Below are positions 8,163 to 18,086 of a DNA stretch of 49,623 nt, piece after piece. The notes below the pieces were generated by a model. That model ran no database searches and was not told where the DNA came from. It worked only from the letters and a program-made list of their open reading frames with translations. The position numbers were made by a program, and so were the translations under genes. Each line of letters opens with the position of its first letter. The first letter of the stretch is position 1. This DNA comes from Flavobacteriaceae bacterium (GTDB lineage Bacteria > Bacteroidota > Bacteroidia > Flavobacteriales > Flavobacteriaceae): positions 1-49,623 of the forward strand of contig JAHEHE010000010.1 of the NCBI GenBank assembly GCA_024644725.1, in the 5' to 3' direction.

Positions 8163-9278
8163 TCAAAATTCGAGTTTAAGCTGAATATCCATCACTTTGT
8201 GCTCTGAATGCGGATCATTGTCCAGGTTTGACACCGAGATGCCCAGCAGCCGAACCGATTCCTTCAACTTATCCTGATAGAGAAGAGCCTCGACTGTTTT
8301 GAGCAATGTGTCTTTGTCTTTGACAAACTCTTCTAGGGTTTTGCTGCGTGTCTGCTGCGTAAAATCACTGTATTTGATCTTCAAGGTTATCGTCCTCCCG
8401 GAAACTTTCGAACGCTTCAAACGGCTTTCAAGTTCTTCAGCGATGGATTCGAGGCGCTGCATCATAAAGACTTCCGAAGTCAGATTTTTGGAAAAAGTGT
8501 GCTCTGCCGCCACTGACTTTTGAATCCTGTTAGGTTTGACTTCACTCCTGTTTAGTCCCCGAACCATCTTGTAATAATTCTCCCCGGAGCTCTTGAAGTG
8601 CTCCTTGAGGAATTCAAGTGATTTCCCTTTCAGGTCGAGCCCCGTGAAGATTCCGAGTCGATACATCTTCGAGGCCGTGACTTTGCCTATGCCAAAGAAC
8701 TTCTCGACGGGCAACTTCTCCAAAAACCCGAGAACCTCTTCCGGGGGAATCGTCTTCTGTCCGTTGGGCTTATTGATATCGGATGCGATCTTCGCCACAA
8801 ACTTGCTGTTCGAAATCCCCGCAGAGGCGGTTAATTGAAGTTCGTCAAAGATTCTCTGTCTGATTTCCCTGGCGATAAGAGTGGCTGATGGGTGATTCTT
8901 CTTATTGGACGTCACATCCAGATAGGCCTCGTCGAGCGAGAGGGGCTCCACCAGGTCGGTGTATTCAAAAAAAATTGCCCTTATTTTCTGAGAGACCTCC
9001 TTGTAGCGTGAGAACCTGGGTTTGACAAATGTGAGACCCGGACATAGTCTCCGGGCCTGAACACCGCTCATAGCTGATCGAACCCCGTAATGACGGGCCT
9101 CATAACTGGCTGCAGCGACAACACCTCGCTCACCCCCTCCTCCAACAGCCAGGGGTTTGCCCCTCAGTTCCGGGTTGTCGAGTTGCTCCACTGAGGCATA
9201 AAATGCATCCATGTCCACGTGTATGATCTTTTGCGTGCTCAAAGGCTCTTTGACATCCTTGGCTGGCTTTGAATTCAT
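8163..9278 (-). CDS. dinB: DNA polymerase IV (Y-family translesion polymerase)
   Basis: Error-prone lesion-bypass polymerase, 371 residues. The Y-family catalytic motifs are present: HVDMDAFYASVEQ (first Asp near residue 22) and SLDEAYLDVT (near 118), plus GISNSKFVAKIASD and the helix-hairpin-helix region VEKFFGIGKVTASKM. The end contains the little-finger domain, but no obvious canonical clamp-binding QxxLxLF motif; the final residues read MDIQLKLEF. It is divergent from rlmD, and the two promoter boxes lie within 20 bases of each other. No LexA-like operator was recognised. Confidence 0.96.
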   Translation of the reverse strand: MNSKPAKDVKEPLSTQKIIHVDMDAFYASVEQLDNPELRGKPLAVGGGGERGVVAAASYEARHYGVRSAMSGVQARRLCPGLTFVKPRFSRYKEVSQKIRAIFFEYTDLVEPLSLDEAYLDVTSNKKNHPSATLIAREIRQRIFDELQLTASAGISNSKFVAKIASDINKPNGQKTIPPEEVLGFLEKLPVEKFFGIGKVTASKMYRLGIFTGLDLKGKSLEFLKEHFKSSGENYYKMVRGLNRSEVKPNRIQKSVAAEHTFSKNLTSEVFMMQRLESIAEELESRLKRSKVSGRTITLKIKYSDFTQQTRSKTLEEFVKDKDTLLKTVEALLYQDKLKESVRLLGISVSNLDNDPHSEHKVMDIQLKLEF

Positions 9279-9293
9279 GGGGCAGGGATCGGG

Positions 9294-9322
9294 TTTGAAA
9301 TCACAAAAATAAACTACTTTTG
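9294..9322 (+). promoter_or_regulatory. Promoter of rlmD with -33 and -7 elements
   Basis: TTTG (9294-9297), a 17-base spacer and TACTTTTG (9315-9322, perfect). The ATG begins at 9327, 4 bases after the box, so the mRNA is probably leaderless or nearly so. Confidence 0.65.
9304..9311 (-). promoter_or_regulatory. -7 box for dinB
   Basis: On the minus strand this reads TATTTTTG, 25 bases before the dinB ATG. It lies inside the spacer of the divergent rlmD promoter. Confidence 0.55.
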
Positions 9323-9326
9323 CTGC

Positions 9327-10745
9327 ATGTCAAGAAAGAAAAAATCGTACCTGTTTGAAAATATCGAGGTCATAGACGCCGGGGCCCGTGGAAAATCCGT
9401 TGCGAAGTCCCCGGATGGTCGCGTGATTTTCCTTGACAATGCGATTCCCGGTGATGTTGTAGACATACGAACGGGTCGGAAAAGAAAATCCTATTTTGAA
9501 GGAAAGGCCGTAAAGTTCCACAAGCATTCCGACAAACGGACAGAACCGGTATGTGAACATTTCGGGACTTGCGGAGGCTGCAAATGGCAGCATATGAAAT
9601 ACGAGGACCAGTTGCACTACAAAGAGAAGGAGGTGACCAACAACCTGGTGAGAATCGGTCACCTGGAGATTCCTGAAATCCTCCCGATTGCAGGCAGCGA
9701 GAAGATCTACTGGTACCGAAATAAAATGGAATTCTCGTTTTCAAATTCCCGCTGGCTGACCCAGGACGAGTTGAACAGCGACGAAACCATCCAGGACAGA
9801 GATGCCTGCGGATTTCACATTCCGGGGATGTGGGACAAAATTCTAGACATTAAAAAATGTCATTTGCAAGAGGATCCGTCAAACGCCATTAGAAACAGCG
9901 TGAAAAGCTTTGCCATTGAAAAGGGACTGAGTTTTTTTAGTCCGCGCGAGGGAAAAGGCCTTCTTCGAAATCTGATGATCCGCACCAGTTCAACGGGAGA
10001 GATCATGGTTGTGGTGCAGTTTTTTGACGATGAACCGCTGGAAAGAGTGGAATTACTTGAATACGTGGCAGATGAATTCCCTGAAATTACGTCTCTGCAA
10101 TATGTGGTCAATCAAAAAGGCAATGACTCCATCTATGATCAGCAGGTAGTGCTCTTTCGGGGAAGGGACCACATTTTTGAGGAAATGGAAGGTTTGCGAT
10201 TCAAAATCAACGCCAAGTCTTTTTATCAAACCAATTCAGATCAGGCACATGTTCTTTATAAAATTGGGCGTGATTTTGCAGGTCTGACCGGCGAGGAGAT
10301 TGTATATGACCTCTACACTGGAACCGGGACAATAGCCCAGTTCGTATCCAAAAAAGCCAGCAAGGTAATCGGCATAGAAGCCGTTCCGGAGGCCATTGAA
10401 GATGCCCGGGAAAATGCCCGAATCAATGAAATAGACAATGTTGAGTTTTTTGCAGGGGATATGGCCGGGGTCTTCACGGATGATTTTATCCAACAGCACG
10501 GCAAACCCGACGTAATAATAACGGATCCCCCGAGAGATGGCATGCACAAAAAGGTAGTGGCCCAAATAGCCGCGATCCGGCCAAAAAAAATTGTCTATAT
10601 CAGTTGCAATTCAGCCACACAGGCCCGAGATTTGTCTTTGCTGAAGGATCACTACGAGGTGGTAAAAAGTCAGGCGGTCGATATGTTCCCCCAGACGCAC
10701 CACGTTGAAAATGTGGTTCTGCTAACAAGAAAAGAAGACGAATGA
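9327..10745 (+). CDS. rlmD: 23S rRNA (uracil-C5)-methyltransferase RlmD/RumA family
   Basis: Makes m5U in 23S rRNA using SAM. 472 residues. An N-terminal TRAM-like barrel (about 1-65) precedes the [4Fe-4S] cysteines C76, C82, C85 and C178. The SAM motif is YDLYTGTGTIAQF. DPPRDGMHKKV and the catalytic Cys C427 in YISCNSAT complete the family pattern. It is the first gene of a tight operon; its stop overlaps the next ATG (ATGA). The family is secure; whether U1939 or another uracil (as in RlmCD) is the target is inferred. Confidence 0.93.
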   Translation: MSRKKKSYLFENIEVIDAGARGKSVAKSPDGRVIFLDNAIPGDVVDIRTGRKRKSYFEGKAVKFHKHSDKRTEPVCEHFGTCGGCKWQHMKYEDQLHYKEKEVTNNLVRIGHLEIPEILPIAGSEKIYWYRNKMEFSFSNSRWLTQDELNSDETIQDRDACGFHIPGMWDKILDIKKCHLQEDPSNAIRNSVKSFAIEKGLSFFSPREGKGLLRNLMIRTSSTGEIMVVVQFFDDEPLERVELLEYVADEFPEITSLQYVVNQKGNDSIYDQQVVLFRGRDHIFEEMEGLRFKINAKSFYQTNSDQAHVLYKIGRDFAGLTGEEIVYDLYTGTGTIAQFVSKKASKVIGIEAVPEAIEDARENARINEIDNVEFFAGDMAGVFTDDFIQQHGKPDVIITDPPRDGMHKKVVAQIAAIRPKKIVYISCNSATQARDLSLLKDHYEVVKSQAVDMFPQTHHVENVVLLTRKEDE

Positions 10746-11248
10746 AACCCTCGATGCGATCCGTATTTTTGATGCTGGCAGTCTTGTTATCGCTGTCCTG
10801 CGAACGAGATGACATCTGCATCGACGAGACAACCCCAAAATTGATCATCCGTTTCTACGACTTTGAAAATCCTGAATTATTCAAAGATGTGGCAAATTTA
10901 AAGGTCAACATTGAAGGCGCAGATGGAGACTATATAAACGAGACCATAACAACCCTTACCGACTCGATTGCCCTACCCATCAATGTTGTCGAAAACCAAA
11001 CGCGTTTTACGCTCACCCTGCAGGAAAACGAAGTGCTCGAGCAAGAAGAGAATGCCGACATCCTGGAGATCACCTATACCCAGGAGGACGTATTCGTCTC
11101 AAGACCTTGTGGTTACAAAGCGATTTTCAATGAGGTGGTGCCCGACGTCGAGAAAGATGAAGACAACTGGATCGACGACATCGTTCCCCTGAAGGACCCT
11201 CTGGATATAAACAATGAAAGCTCTGCCCATGTCAAGATCTATCATTAG
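10742..11248 (+). CDS. DUF6452-like lipoprotein
   Basis: 168-residue protein with an N-terminal hydrophobic segment (RSVFLMLAVLLSLSC). The Cys at residue 20 fits a lipoprotein cleavage site, though the -3 residue is Ser rather than Leu. After it comes ERDDICIDETTPKLIIRFYD, which I recognise as the DUF6452 opening. It overlaps rlmD by 4 bases and the next gene by 35 bases, so all three are translationally coupled. The function is unknown. The order rlmD-DUF6452-DUF6048 is, as I recall, conserved in flavobacteria. Confidence 0.8.
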   Translation: MKPSMRSVFLMLAVLLSLSCERDDICIDETTPKLIIRFYDFENPELFKDVANLKVNIEGADGDYINETITTLTDSIALPINVVENQTRFTLTLQENEVLEQEENADILEITYTQEDVFVSRPCGYKAIFNEVVPDVEKDEDNWIDDIVPLKDPLDINNESSAHVKIYH

Positions 11249-11915
11249 CCTGCTGTTTCTGCTGCTTTGTGTCACAAGTACGGCGCAGAGACTGGGCAAG
11301 GAAAAGGACACGACAGAATACAAAGATCGGTACGGAATTCGCGTGGGACTCGACATTGTACGACCGATTTATTCCTTTTTTGACGAAAATGACAAGGGTT
11401 TTGAACTGGTGGGCGATTATCGACTCACCAAAAGGTTCTATTTAGCGGCCGAACTGGGATATCGCGATCACACGAGACAAGAAGACTTCTACAACTTCAC
11501 AACAAAGGGACAGTACATCAAGGCAGGGGTCGACTACAATGCCTATAAAAACTGGCTGGGGATGGAGAATATGATCATAACCGGACTTCGATATGGCTTC
11601 AGCACGTTCAACACGACATTGAACGAGTCTACCATCAATTCTGACCCGTTCCTGCCGGAAAGAACAGAAACCGACCCCGTCGATTACGACAATCTCAATG
11701 CGAGCTGGGCCGAACTCGTCCTGGGACTCAAGGTCGAGGTCCTGCAAAACGTCTTTCTCGGGTTTTCTTTCCGGGGAAACGTAAAGATCAGTAGCTCAGA
11801 ACCCGAGAATTTCAGAAACCTGTATGTTCCCGGATTCGAGAGGGTATATGTCAATGACTATGGTTTCAGTTTCAACTATACGATTTCCTATCTGATTCCT
11901 TTTTACCGAAAATGA
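11214..11915 (+). CDS. DUF6048-like outer-membrane-type beta-barrel protein
   Basis: 233 residues with a signal peptide (SIISLLFLLLCVTSTAQ) likely cleaved after the AQ near residue 25. The mature start KDTTEYKDRYGIRVGLDI is typical of DUF6048. Alternating aromatic/hydrophobic strands and a terminal aromatic-rich strand (FSFNYTISYLIPFY) suggest a small outer-membrane barrel. An ATG at 11229 is an alternative start and would give a shorter signal peptide. The function is unknown; it may pair with the DUF6452 lipoprotein encoded just upstream. Confidence 0.8.
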   Translation: MKALPMSRSIISLLFLLLCVTSTAQRLGKEKDTTEYKDRYGIRVGLDIVRPIYSFFDENDKGFELVGDYRLTKRFYLAAELGYRDHTRQEDFYNFTTKGQYIKAGVDYNAYKNWLGMENMIITGLRYGFSTFNTTLNESTINSDPFLPERTETDPVDYDNLNASWAELVLGLKVEVLQNVFLGFSFRGNVKISSSEPENFRNLYVPGFERVYVNDYGFSFNYTISYLIPFYRK

Positions 11916-11919
11916 GCAG

Positions 11920-12093
11920 ATGATGAGCATGCGTGTGATTTCTTTCTTCAGCTTCGGGATCCTTCTGATCCTCATCGGAGCTGTGGGATCTTTCTTTGAC
12001 TGGTCCCAGTCAACGCTGTTTATAGGGCTGGGTCTTACCATGGAATCTTTGGCCCTCATCCTTTTCGCATGGAACAAGATCAAGAATCGTTAG
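11920..12093 (+). CDS. Small two-helix membrane protein (57 aa), GldL-N-terminus-like in layout
   Basis: 57-residue ORF starting 4 bases after the DUF6048 stop. It has two hydrophobic helices: ISFFSFGILLILIGAVGSFF (residues 7-26) and TLFIGLGLTMESLALILFAW (about 32-51), separated by DWSQS. The tail is NKIKNR. Two adjacent ATG codons open the frame (11920 and 11923). The pattern of helix, short loop, then GLGxxxE helix resembles the membrane anchor of GldL, but without GldL's long cytoplasmic part. It is likely the last gene of the rlmD operon. Homology to GldL is a guess. Confidence 0.6.
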   Translation: MMSMRVISFFSFGILLILIGAVGSFFDWSQSTLFIGLGLTMESLALILFAWNKIKNR

Positions 12094-12117
12094 GCCGAAT
12101 AGCAGCGTATTTTTATC

Positions 12118-12125
12118 TATATTTG
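12118..12125 (+). promoter_or_regulatory. -7 box for the SUI1 gene
   Basis: TATATTTG is a perfect match, 26 bases before the ATG at 12152. Confidence 0.55.
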
Positions 12126-12151
12126 ATCTGAAAGCTTTATGCCCTGAAGAA

Positions 12152-12508
12152 ATGGCTAAAAAGAAATTAAACAGTTTGTCCGACCTCGGCGGATTCGTTT
12201 ACTCCACGAATGAAAGAGAAGACTTTTCACAGTTCCAGGACCAGGAAGCCGAAAATCTTTCTCCCGGTGATCAAAACCTGGAGGCCCACTTCTCGAACAA
12301 GGGACGGGGCGGGAAGACCGTAACGGTCATCAAAGGATTCATCGGTTCGGATGATGAACGCAAAGCGCTCGCCAAATTGTTGAAGACCAAATGCAGCGTC
12401 GGAGGAAGTGTCAAGGACGGAGATATTGTCATCCAAGGGAAATTCAGGGACAAAATCATCGAAATTCTGAAATCAGAGGGATATTCGGTCAAAAGAGTCG
12501 GGGGCTGA
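12152..12508 (+). CDS. SUI1/eIF1 family translation factor (YciH-like)
   Basis: 118 residues. The C-terminal half is a SUI1 domain: GGKTVTVIKGFIG (about 49-61), LAKLLKTKCSVGGSVKDG and DIVIQGKFRDKIIEIL, ending GYSVKRVGG. Bacterial SUI1 proteins such as YciH bind the 30S subunit and affect start-site selection. The N-terminal 45 residues are polar and poorly structured. It is followed 18 bases later by a nucleoside phosphorylase gene, so the two are probably co-transcribed. Confidence 0.92.
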   Translation: MAKKKLNSLSDLGGFVYSTNEREDFSQFQDQEAENLSPGDQNLEAHFSNKGRGGKTVTVIKGFIGSDDERKALAKLLKTKCSVGGSVKDGDIVIQGKFRDKIIEILKSEGYSVKRVGG

Positions 12509-12526
12509 GAACCTTGAAGCACAAAA

Positions 12527-13402
12527 ATGCACATGGAACATATTGGCTCTTCAGAACTCATTCTCAATCCGGATGGCAGCGTCTATCACATAAATCTCAA
12601 ACCTGAGCACGTAAGCCCCAACGTGATTTTTGTCGGGGATCCGGCCCGGGTCGATCGGGTCTCCAAACATTTCCAGAAAATTGAATTCTCAACCGAAAAG
12701 CGAGAGTTCAGAACGGTTGTCGGACAGTTGAAAGGTCAGCGCTTCACAGTAATCTCAACAGGGATCGGGCCCGACAACATTGACATTGTCATCAACGAGC
12801 TGGATGCCCTGGTGAACATCGACCTGAAAAAACGGATCAAAAAGGAGAAACACACGAGTCTGAACCTGGTTCGAATTGGCACTTCAGGCTCCCTGCAACG
12901 CGATATACCGGTAGATTCCATGGTCCTCGGAAAATACGGTCTCGGCTTCGAGGGCCTCCTCCATTTTTACAAGGCCGACCATATCTTCGAGAAAGAACTC
13001 CAGGAAGCCTTTGTCAAACACACAAACTACCCCAAAAACAGGTCACTTCCCTATTTCGTGAAGAACGACAACAAACTCGAATCGAAGCTACTGTCTGAAG
13101 AGGTTTTCTCGGGAATCACAGCCACTGCAGGTGGGTTTTACGGGCCACAGGGACGTGTGCTGCGACTGGAGCTCGATCGGGCCGACATGAATCAAAAAAT
13201 AGAAAGTTTTCGATTCAAGGAGCTGAGAATAAGCAACCTCGAAATGGAGACATCTGCCATCTACGGCCTATCCAAACTCCTGGGGCACAAAGCGGTGTCC
13301 ATGAATGCCATTATCGCCAACCGGGCTGACCTGACCTTCAGCCAGGACCCGTATCGAGCTGTGGACCGCCTCATTGAATACACACTTAACGGTTTGACAT
13401 AA
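12527..13402 (+). CDS. Nucleoside phosphorylase (uridine phosphorylase-like)
   Basis: Phosphorolysis of nucleosides for base salvage. 291 residues in the PNP_UDP fold. The phosphate-binding opening is NVIFVGDPARVDRVSKHF, then ISTGIGPDNIDIVINEL and RIGTSGSLQRDIPV. The ribose/base site is NLEMETSAIYGLSKLLGH near residues 235-252. A second ATG at 12533 is equally possible. Uridine phosphorylase is the closest match by motif, but purine or other nucleosides cannot be excluded from sequence alone. Confidence 0.88.
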   Translation: MHMEHIGSSELILNPDGSVYHINLKPEHVSPNVIFVGDPARVDRVSKHFQKIEFSTEKREFRTVVGQLKGQRFTVISTGIGPDNIDIVINELDALVNIDLKKRIKKEKHTSLNLVRIGTSGSLQRDIPVDSMVLGKYGLGFEGLLHFYKADHIFEKELQEAFVKHTNYPKNRSLPYFVKNDNKLESKLLSEEVFSGITATAGGFYGPQGRVLRLELDRADMNQKIESFRFKELRISNLEMETSAIYGLSKLLGHKAVSMNAIIANRADLTFSQDPYRAVDRLIEYTLNGLT

Positions 13403-13505
13403 AGGATTTTAAAACAATCGGTCTTCTAATATACTAAATCTCCTTTTTTTTCGTTAATAATACGTTCTCCCTGCTTGCTATGTTATTAACCAAAATTATT
13501 GACCT

Positions 13506-13685
13506 ATGAAAAAGATAGTCTATTTACTCGTAATTGTAATCGCTTCAGCCAGCATGGCTTCCTGCGGGGGATCAAGCACAAGTTGCGCGACATCCGACAA
13601 GTACATCATCAAGAATATGAAGTTTGAGAACCAGGAGATGGTACTTTCTGAAGAATTTAAAGCTGACGACGAGATTATCAACTAA
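13506..13685 (+). CDS. Small lipoprotein (59 aa), unknown function
   Basis: 59 residues. It has a clear lipoprotein signal: KK, a hydrophobic run IVYLLVIVIASAS, then MASC with Cys20 as the lipidation site, followed by GGSSTS. The mature part is only about 40 residues, holds one more Cys (C27) and is acidic towards the C-terminus (EEFKADDEIIN). It is monocistronic: its own terminator follows 28 bases later and the upstream gene ends 103 bases before. I do not recognise a family. Confidence 0.7.
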   Translation: MKKIVYLLVIVIASASMASCGGSSTSCATSDKYIIKNMKFENQEMVLSEEFKADDEIIN

Positions 13686-13712
13686 GACCGGTTGGAAATC
13701 CTTGTATAAGGA

Positions 13713-13746
13713 AAGATCGCTGTGCTATGACAGCGGTCTTTTTTTT
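13713..13746 (+). terminator. Rho-independent terminator after the small lipoprotein gene
   Basis: An 11 bp stem (AAGATCGCTGT / ACAGCGGTCTT, one G-T pair) with a 6-base loop and a run of eight T. Confidence 0.88.
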
Positions 13747-13770
13747 GTCCAAATTAAAAAATGAAAATTC

Positions 13771-15430
<1,660 letters not shown>

Positions 15431-15467
15431 CCTTGTCAATCTCAAGCGAAATGCAGTCTTTTCCGGT

Positions 15468-17885
15468 TTAAATTCGAGCTTTTCTCAATCGGAGTGAATT
15501 TGAGATCACAGAAACCGAACTGAAGCTCATGGCAGCAGCTGCGATCATAGGAGATAGCAAAATGCCAAAGAAAGGAAAAAGAATTCCTGCAGCCACAGGC
15601 ACACCGATTGAATTGTAAACAAAAGCGAAAAAGAGATTTTCCCTGATATTTCGCAACATGGCCCTGCTGAGATTCTCAGCCTTGACTATGCCCTTTAAAT
15701 CCCCTTTTACCAGGGTGATTCCTGCTGTCTCTATTGCGACATCAGAACCTGTTCCCATCGCGATGCCGATGTCCGCTTGTGCAAGTGCCGGTGCATCATT
15801 GATGCCATCTCCGGCCATGCCCACAATTTTGCCCTCTTTCTGCAATCCCTTGATCAATTCCAATTTATCCTCCGGACTGCACTGAGCCCTGAATTCGTCA
15901 ATTCCAAGTTCCTCTGCCACAGACTGAGTCGTAAAAGGGTTGTCCCCCGTCGCCACGATCAGTTTGATCCCCATGGACCTCAACTCTTGCACTGCGGCAG
16001 GCGTAGAAGGCTTTATCGGATCGGAGATGCTCAAATATGCAGCCAACTCGCCTTCGAGGGCAACATAAGAAATGGTCTTCCCTTTACTCTGTTCCTCCAG
16101 TACTTGCTCCGCCTGAATATCATCCATGGCTATTCCCTCACGAAGCATCAGACTCTCATTTCCCACAAGAACTCTTTTTGAGTTGATCTCCCCGGAAACA
16201 CCAAGACCCACAAGGTTCTTAAAATTCTGAACGGGTTCAAGGCTGACTCCTTTTGACATGCCGTAACGCACAATGGCCTGCGCTATGGGATGCTCGCTCA
16301 ATTGGTTCAGGGAACACAGGGCTCTTAAAATGTCCTCCTCGCCGAAATCTTCCAATACTTTTAGATTGTCCAAAGTAGGTCTTCCCTCGGTCAGTGTACC
16401 TGTTTTGTCGGTGATGAGTACATCGATTCTGCTCATCTTCTCCAACATCTCTGCGTCTCGCACGAGAATCCCGTTTTGCGCTCCTTTCCCAACTCCGACC
16501 ATGACCGACATGGGGGTAGCGAGCCCGAGGGCACACGGACAGGCAATAATCAGAACAGCGATCGCATTGGCAAAAGCATAAAGAAGAGATGGTTCCGGAC
16601 CAAAAGCCTTCCACACAATAAAAGTCACCAGAGCTATCGCAATCACTATCGGCACAAAATAACGGGATACACGGTCAGCAAGATTCTGCATCGGAGATCG
16701 GGATCGGCTTGCCGAATTGACCATTTCGACAATTTGCGACAGGAGGGTCTCCTCCCCTACCTTCTCTGCTACCATCACAAAGGAGCCCGAACCATTTAGG
16801 GTGCCGGCGCGAACTTCGTCGCCAACTACCTTATCAGCCGGTATGGGCTCGCCAGTGATCATGGATTCATCCACATCACTCATACCGAAAGCAATTCTAC
16901 CATCCACCGGTATTTTACCTCCTGGTTTCACCCGAAGCTTGTCTCCTTTTTTGATGGAGCTTACTTGTATTTTCAATTCCGTACCATCCGATTGGATTCT
17001 GAATGCCTCGGCCGGAGCCAGGTCGAGCAGACTCCTGATGGCACTTTTTGTGCGACTGTGCGCTCGGGCCTCAAGTACCTGACCCAGTAGAACCAGAGTA
17101 AGGATCACGGTAACCGCCTCGAAATAAACATGGACACTTCCGCTGGATGACAGGAATTCCTTCGGAAACATACCGGGGGCAATCAGGGCCAGGAGGCTGA
17201 AAACAAAAGCAGCACCGGCTCCAATACCAATTAGGGTGAACATATTGAGGTTCCGTGAGACTATCGATCGATAGGCCCTTTGAAAGAACATCCATGCTGC
17301 ATAGAACACCACAGGCAGTGAAAGGGCGAATTGAACCCAGTTCCAAAGGCTTGCGGGAGCCCAGCTGTAAAGTGGATTACCGGGTATCATTTCGCTCATG
17401 GAAATGATAAATACAGGAACGGTAAAGAGGAGAGCCACTTTGAATTTTCTCAACAAATCGGTGTAAGTCTGGCTCTCGAGATGGTTATCGGGCTCACTAC
17501 TCACCAGGTCCATGCCGCAAACAGGGCAATCTCCCGGTTTTTCATAAATCTTGTCTCCTTCGCATTGCATCGGGCAGTAAAAAACCGGTTTCCCGCTTTG
17601 GTGTTTGAAGACTTTATGATTTGGTTTGTGAGTATGGTGATTCTTGGTTGCCGAAACCCTCTCGGGTTCTGATCCCTCCGGGTGAAGGGTATAATGCAAA
17701 CCTGACTCCTTCAATTGTCCCTGCAATGTTTCAATGGAAAGTTCCTCACCCACTCGAAGGGACACTTCAGCCTTGTTCAGGTCGGCATGGACCTCCTCTA
17801 CCTCCGGAAGAGCCGTCAAAGCCTTCTCAACATTCATCTTGCAACCGTTGCAAGACATACCTGCAATTGCGAATTTTTGATCCAT
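15468..17885 (-). CDS. copA: Copper-translocating P1B-type ATPase with HMA and Cys-rich heavy-metal-binding domains
   Basis: Exports Cu(I) (or possibly Ag(I)) across the inner membrane. 805 residues. An N-terminal HMA domain has C12 and C15 in [11 protein letters not shown] His-rich linker (residues 81-90, [10 protein letters not shown]) leads into a second small metal domain with C104, C108, C120 and C123 (YCPMQC and CPVCGM). After eight or so membrane helices come TGEP (344-347), the CPC ion motif (449-451), the phosphorylated D493 in DKTGTLT, the SEHP nucleotide motif and [10 protein letters not shown]. It converges on pyrG. No copper regulator or chaperone gene is adjacent. Confidence 0.95.
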   Translation of the reverse strand: MDQKFAIAGMSCNGCKMNVEKALTALPEVEEVHADLNKAEVSLRVGEELSIETLQGQLKESGLHYTLHPEGSEPERVSATKNHHTHKPNHKVFKHQSGKPVFYCPMQCEGDKIYEKPGDCPVCGMDLVSSEPDNHLESQTYTDLLRKFKVALLFTVPVFIISMSEMIPGNPLYSWAPASLWNWVQFALSLPVVFYAAWMFFQRAYRSIVSRNLNMFTLIGIGAGAAFVFSLLALIAPGMFPKEFLSSSGSVHVYFEAVTVILTLVLLGQVLEARAHSRTKSAIRSLLDLAPAEAFRIQSDGTELKIQVSSIKKGDKLRVKPGGKIPVDGRIAFGMSDVDESMITGEPIPADKVVGDEVRAGTLNGSGSFVMVAEKVGEETLLSQIVEMVNSASRSRSPMQNLADRVSRYFVPIVIAIALVTFIVWKAFGPEPSLLYAFANAIAVLIIACPCALGLATPMSVMVGVGKGAQNGILVRDAEMLEKMSRIDVLITDKTGTLTEGRPTLDNLKVLEDFGEEDILRALCSLNQLSEHPIAQAIVRYGMSKGVSLEPVQNFKNLVGLGVSGEINSKRVLVGNESLMLREGIAMDDIQAEQVLEEQSKGKTISYVALEGELAAYLSISDPIKPSTPAAVQELRSMGIKLIVATGDNPFTTQSVAEELGIDEFRAQCSPEDKLELIKGLQKEGKIVGMAGDGINDAPALAQADIGIAMGTGSDVAIETAGITLVKGDLKGIVKAENLSRAMLRNIRENLFFAFVYNSIGVPVAAGILFPFFGILLSPMIAAAAMSFSSVSVISNSLRLRKARI

Positions 17886-17907
17886 GGATATCTTTGTTCC
17901 TGACCCG

Positions 17908-17915
17908 CAAATTTA
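17908..17915 (-). promoter_or_regulatory. -7 box for copA
   Basis: On the minus strand this reads TAAATTTG, 22 bases before the copA ATG. No clear -33 element is visible; an inverted repeat (17934-17953) sits 18 bases upstream instead, which could be an operator. Confidence 0.5.
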
Positions 17916-17933
17916 GCAAATTAGGTGGATTCG

Positions 17934-17953
17934 AAGGTTCCTGATTGAACCTT
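17934..17953. repeat. Perfect 7+7 inverted repeat between copA and a tiny ORF
   Basis: AAGGTTC and GAACCTT are separated by 6 bases. It has no T-run on either strand. It may be the 3' hairpin of the short transcript starting near 18040, or an operator for copA. Sequence alone does not decide. Confidence 0.55.
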
Positions 17954-17971
17954 GGTGAGATAAAAACTGTG

Positions 17972-18040
17972 CTACAACGTACTCAGAAGAACGGCCAGCA
18001 CAAGTATCAGTACGAGAATCTTATCGAGGATTTGTATCAT
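17972..18040 (-). CDS. Tiny hydrophobic peptide ORF (22 aa), possible type I toxin-like or leader peptide
   Basis: 22 codons opened by ATG at 18040. The peptide is MIQILDKI followed by an unbroken Leu/Val/Ile run ending LLSTL, so it would form one membrane helix. A perfect -7 box (TACATTTG) ends 4 bases before the ATG, and a 14-base-stem inverted repeat follows 18 bases after the stop. This compact layout of promoter, short hydrophobic ORF and hairpin resembles Ibs/ShoB-type small membrane toxins or a leader peptide. It lies between the xrtF pair and copA on the same strand. Whether it is translated is unproven. Confidence 0.35.
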   Translation of the reverse strand: MIQILDKILVLILVLAVLLSTL

Positions 18041-18044
18041 ACCT

Positions 18045-18052
18045 CAAATGTA
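18045..18052 (-). promoter_or_regulatory. -7 box ahead of the tiny hydrophobic ORF
   Basis: On the minus strand this reads TACATTTG, a full TAnnTTTG match. It sits in the 46-base gap between the XrtF-associated gene and the tiny ORF. No TTG at the proper -33 spacing was found. Confidence 0.5.
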
Positions 18053-18086
18053 CACACAAAACCGTTTCGCCTATTTTAAATTCTTG

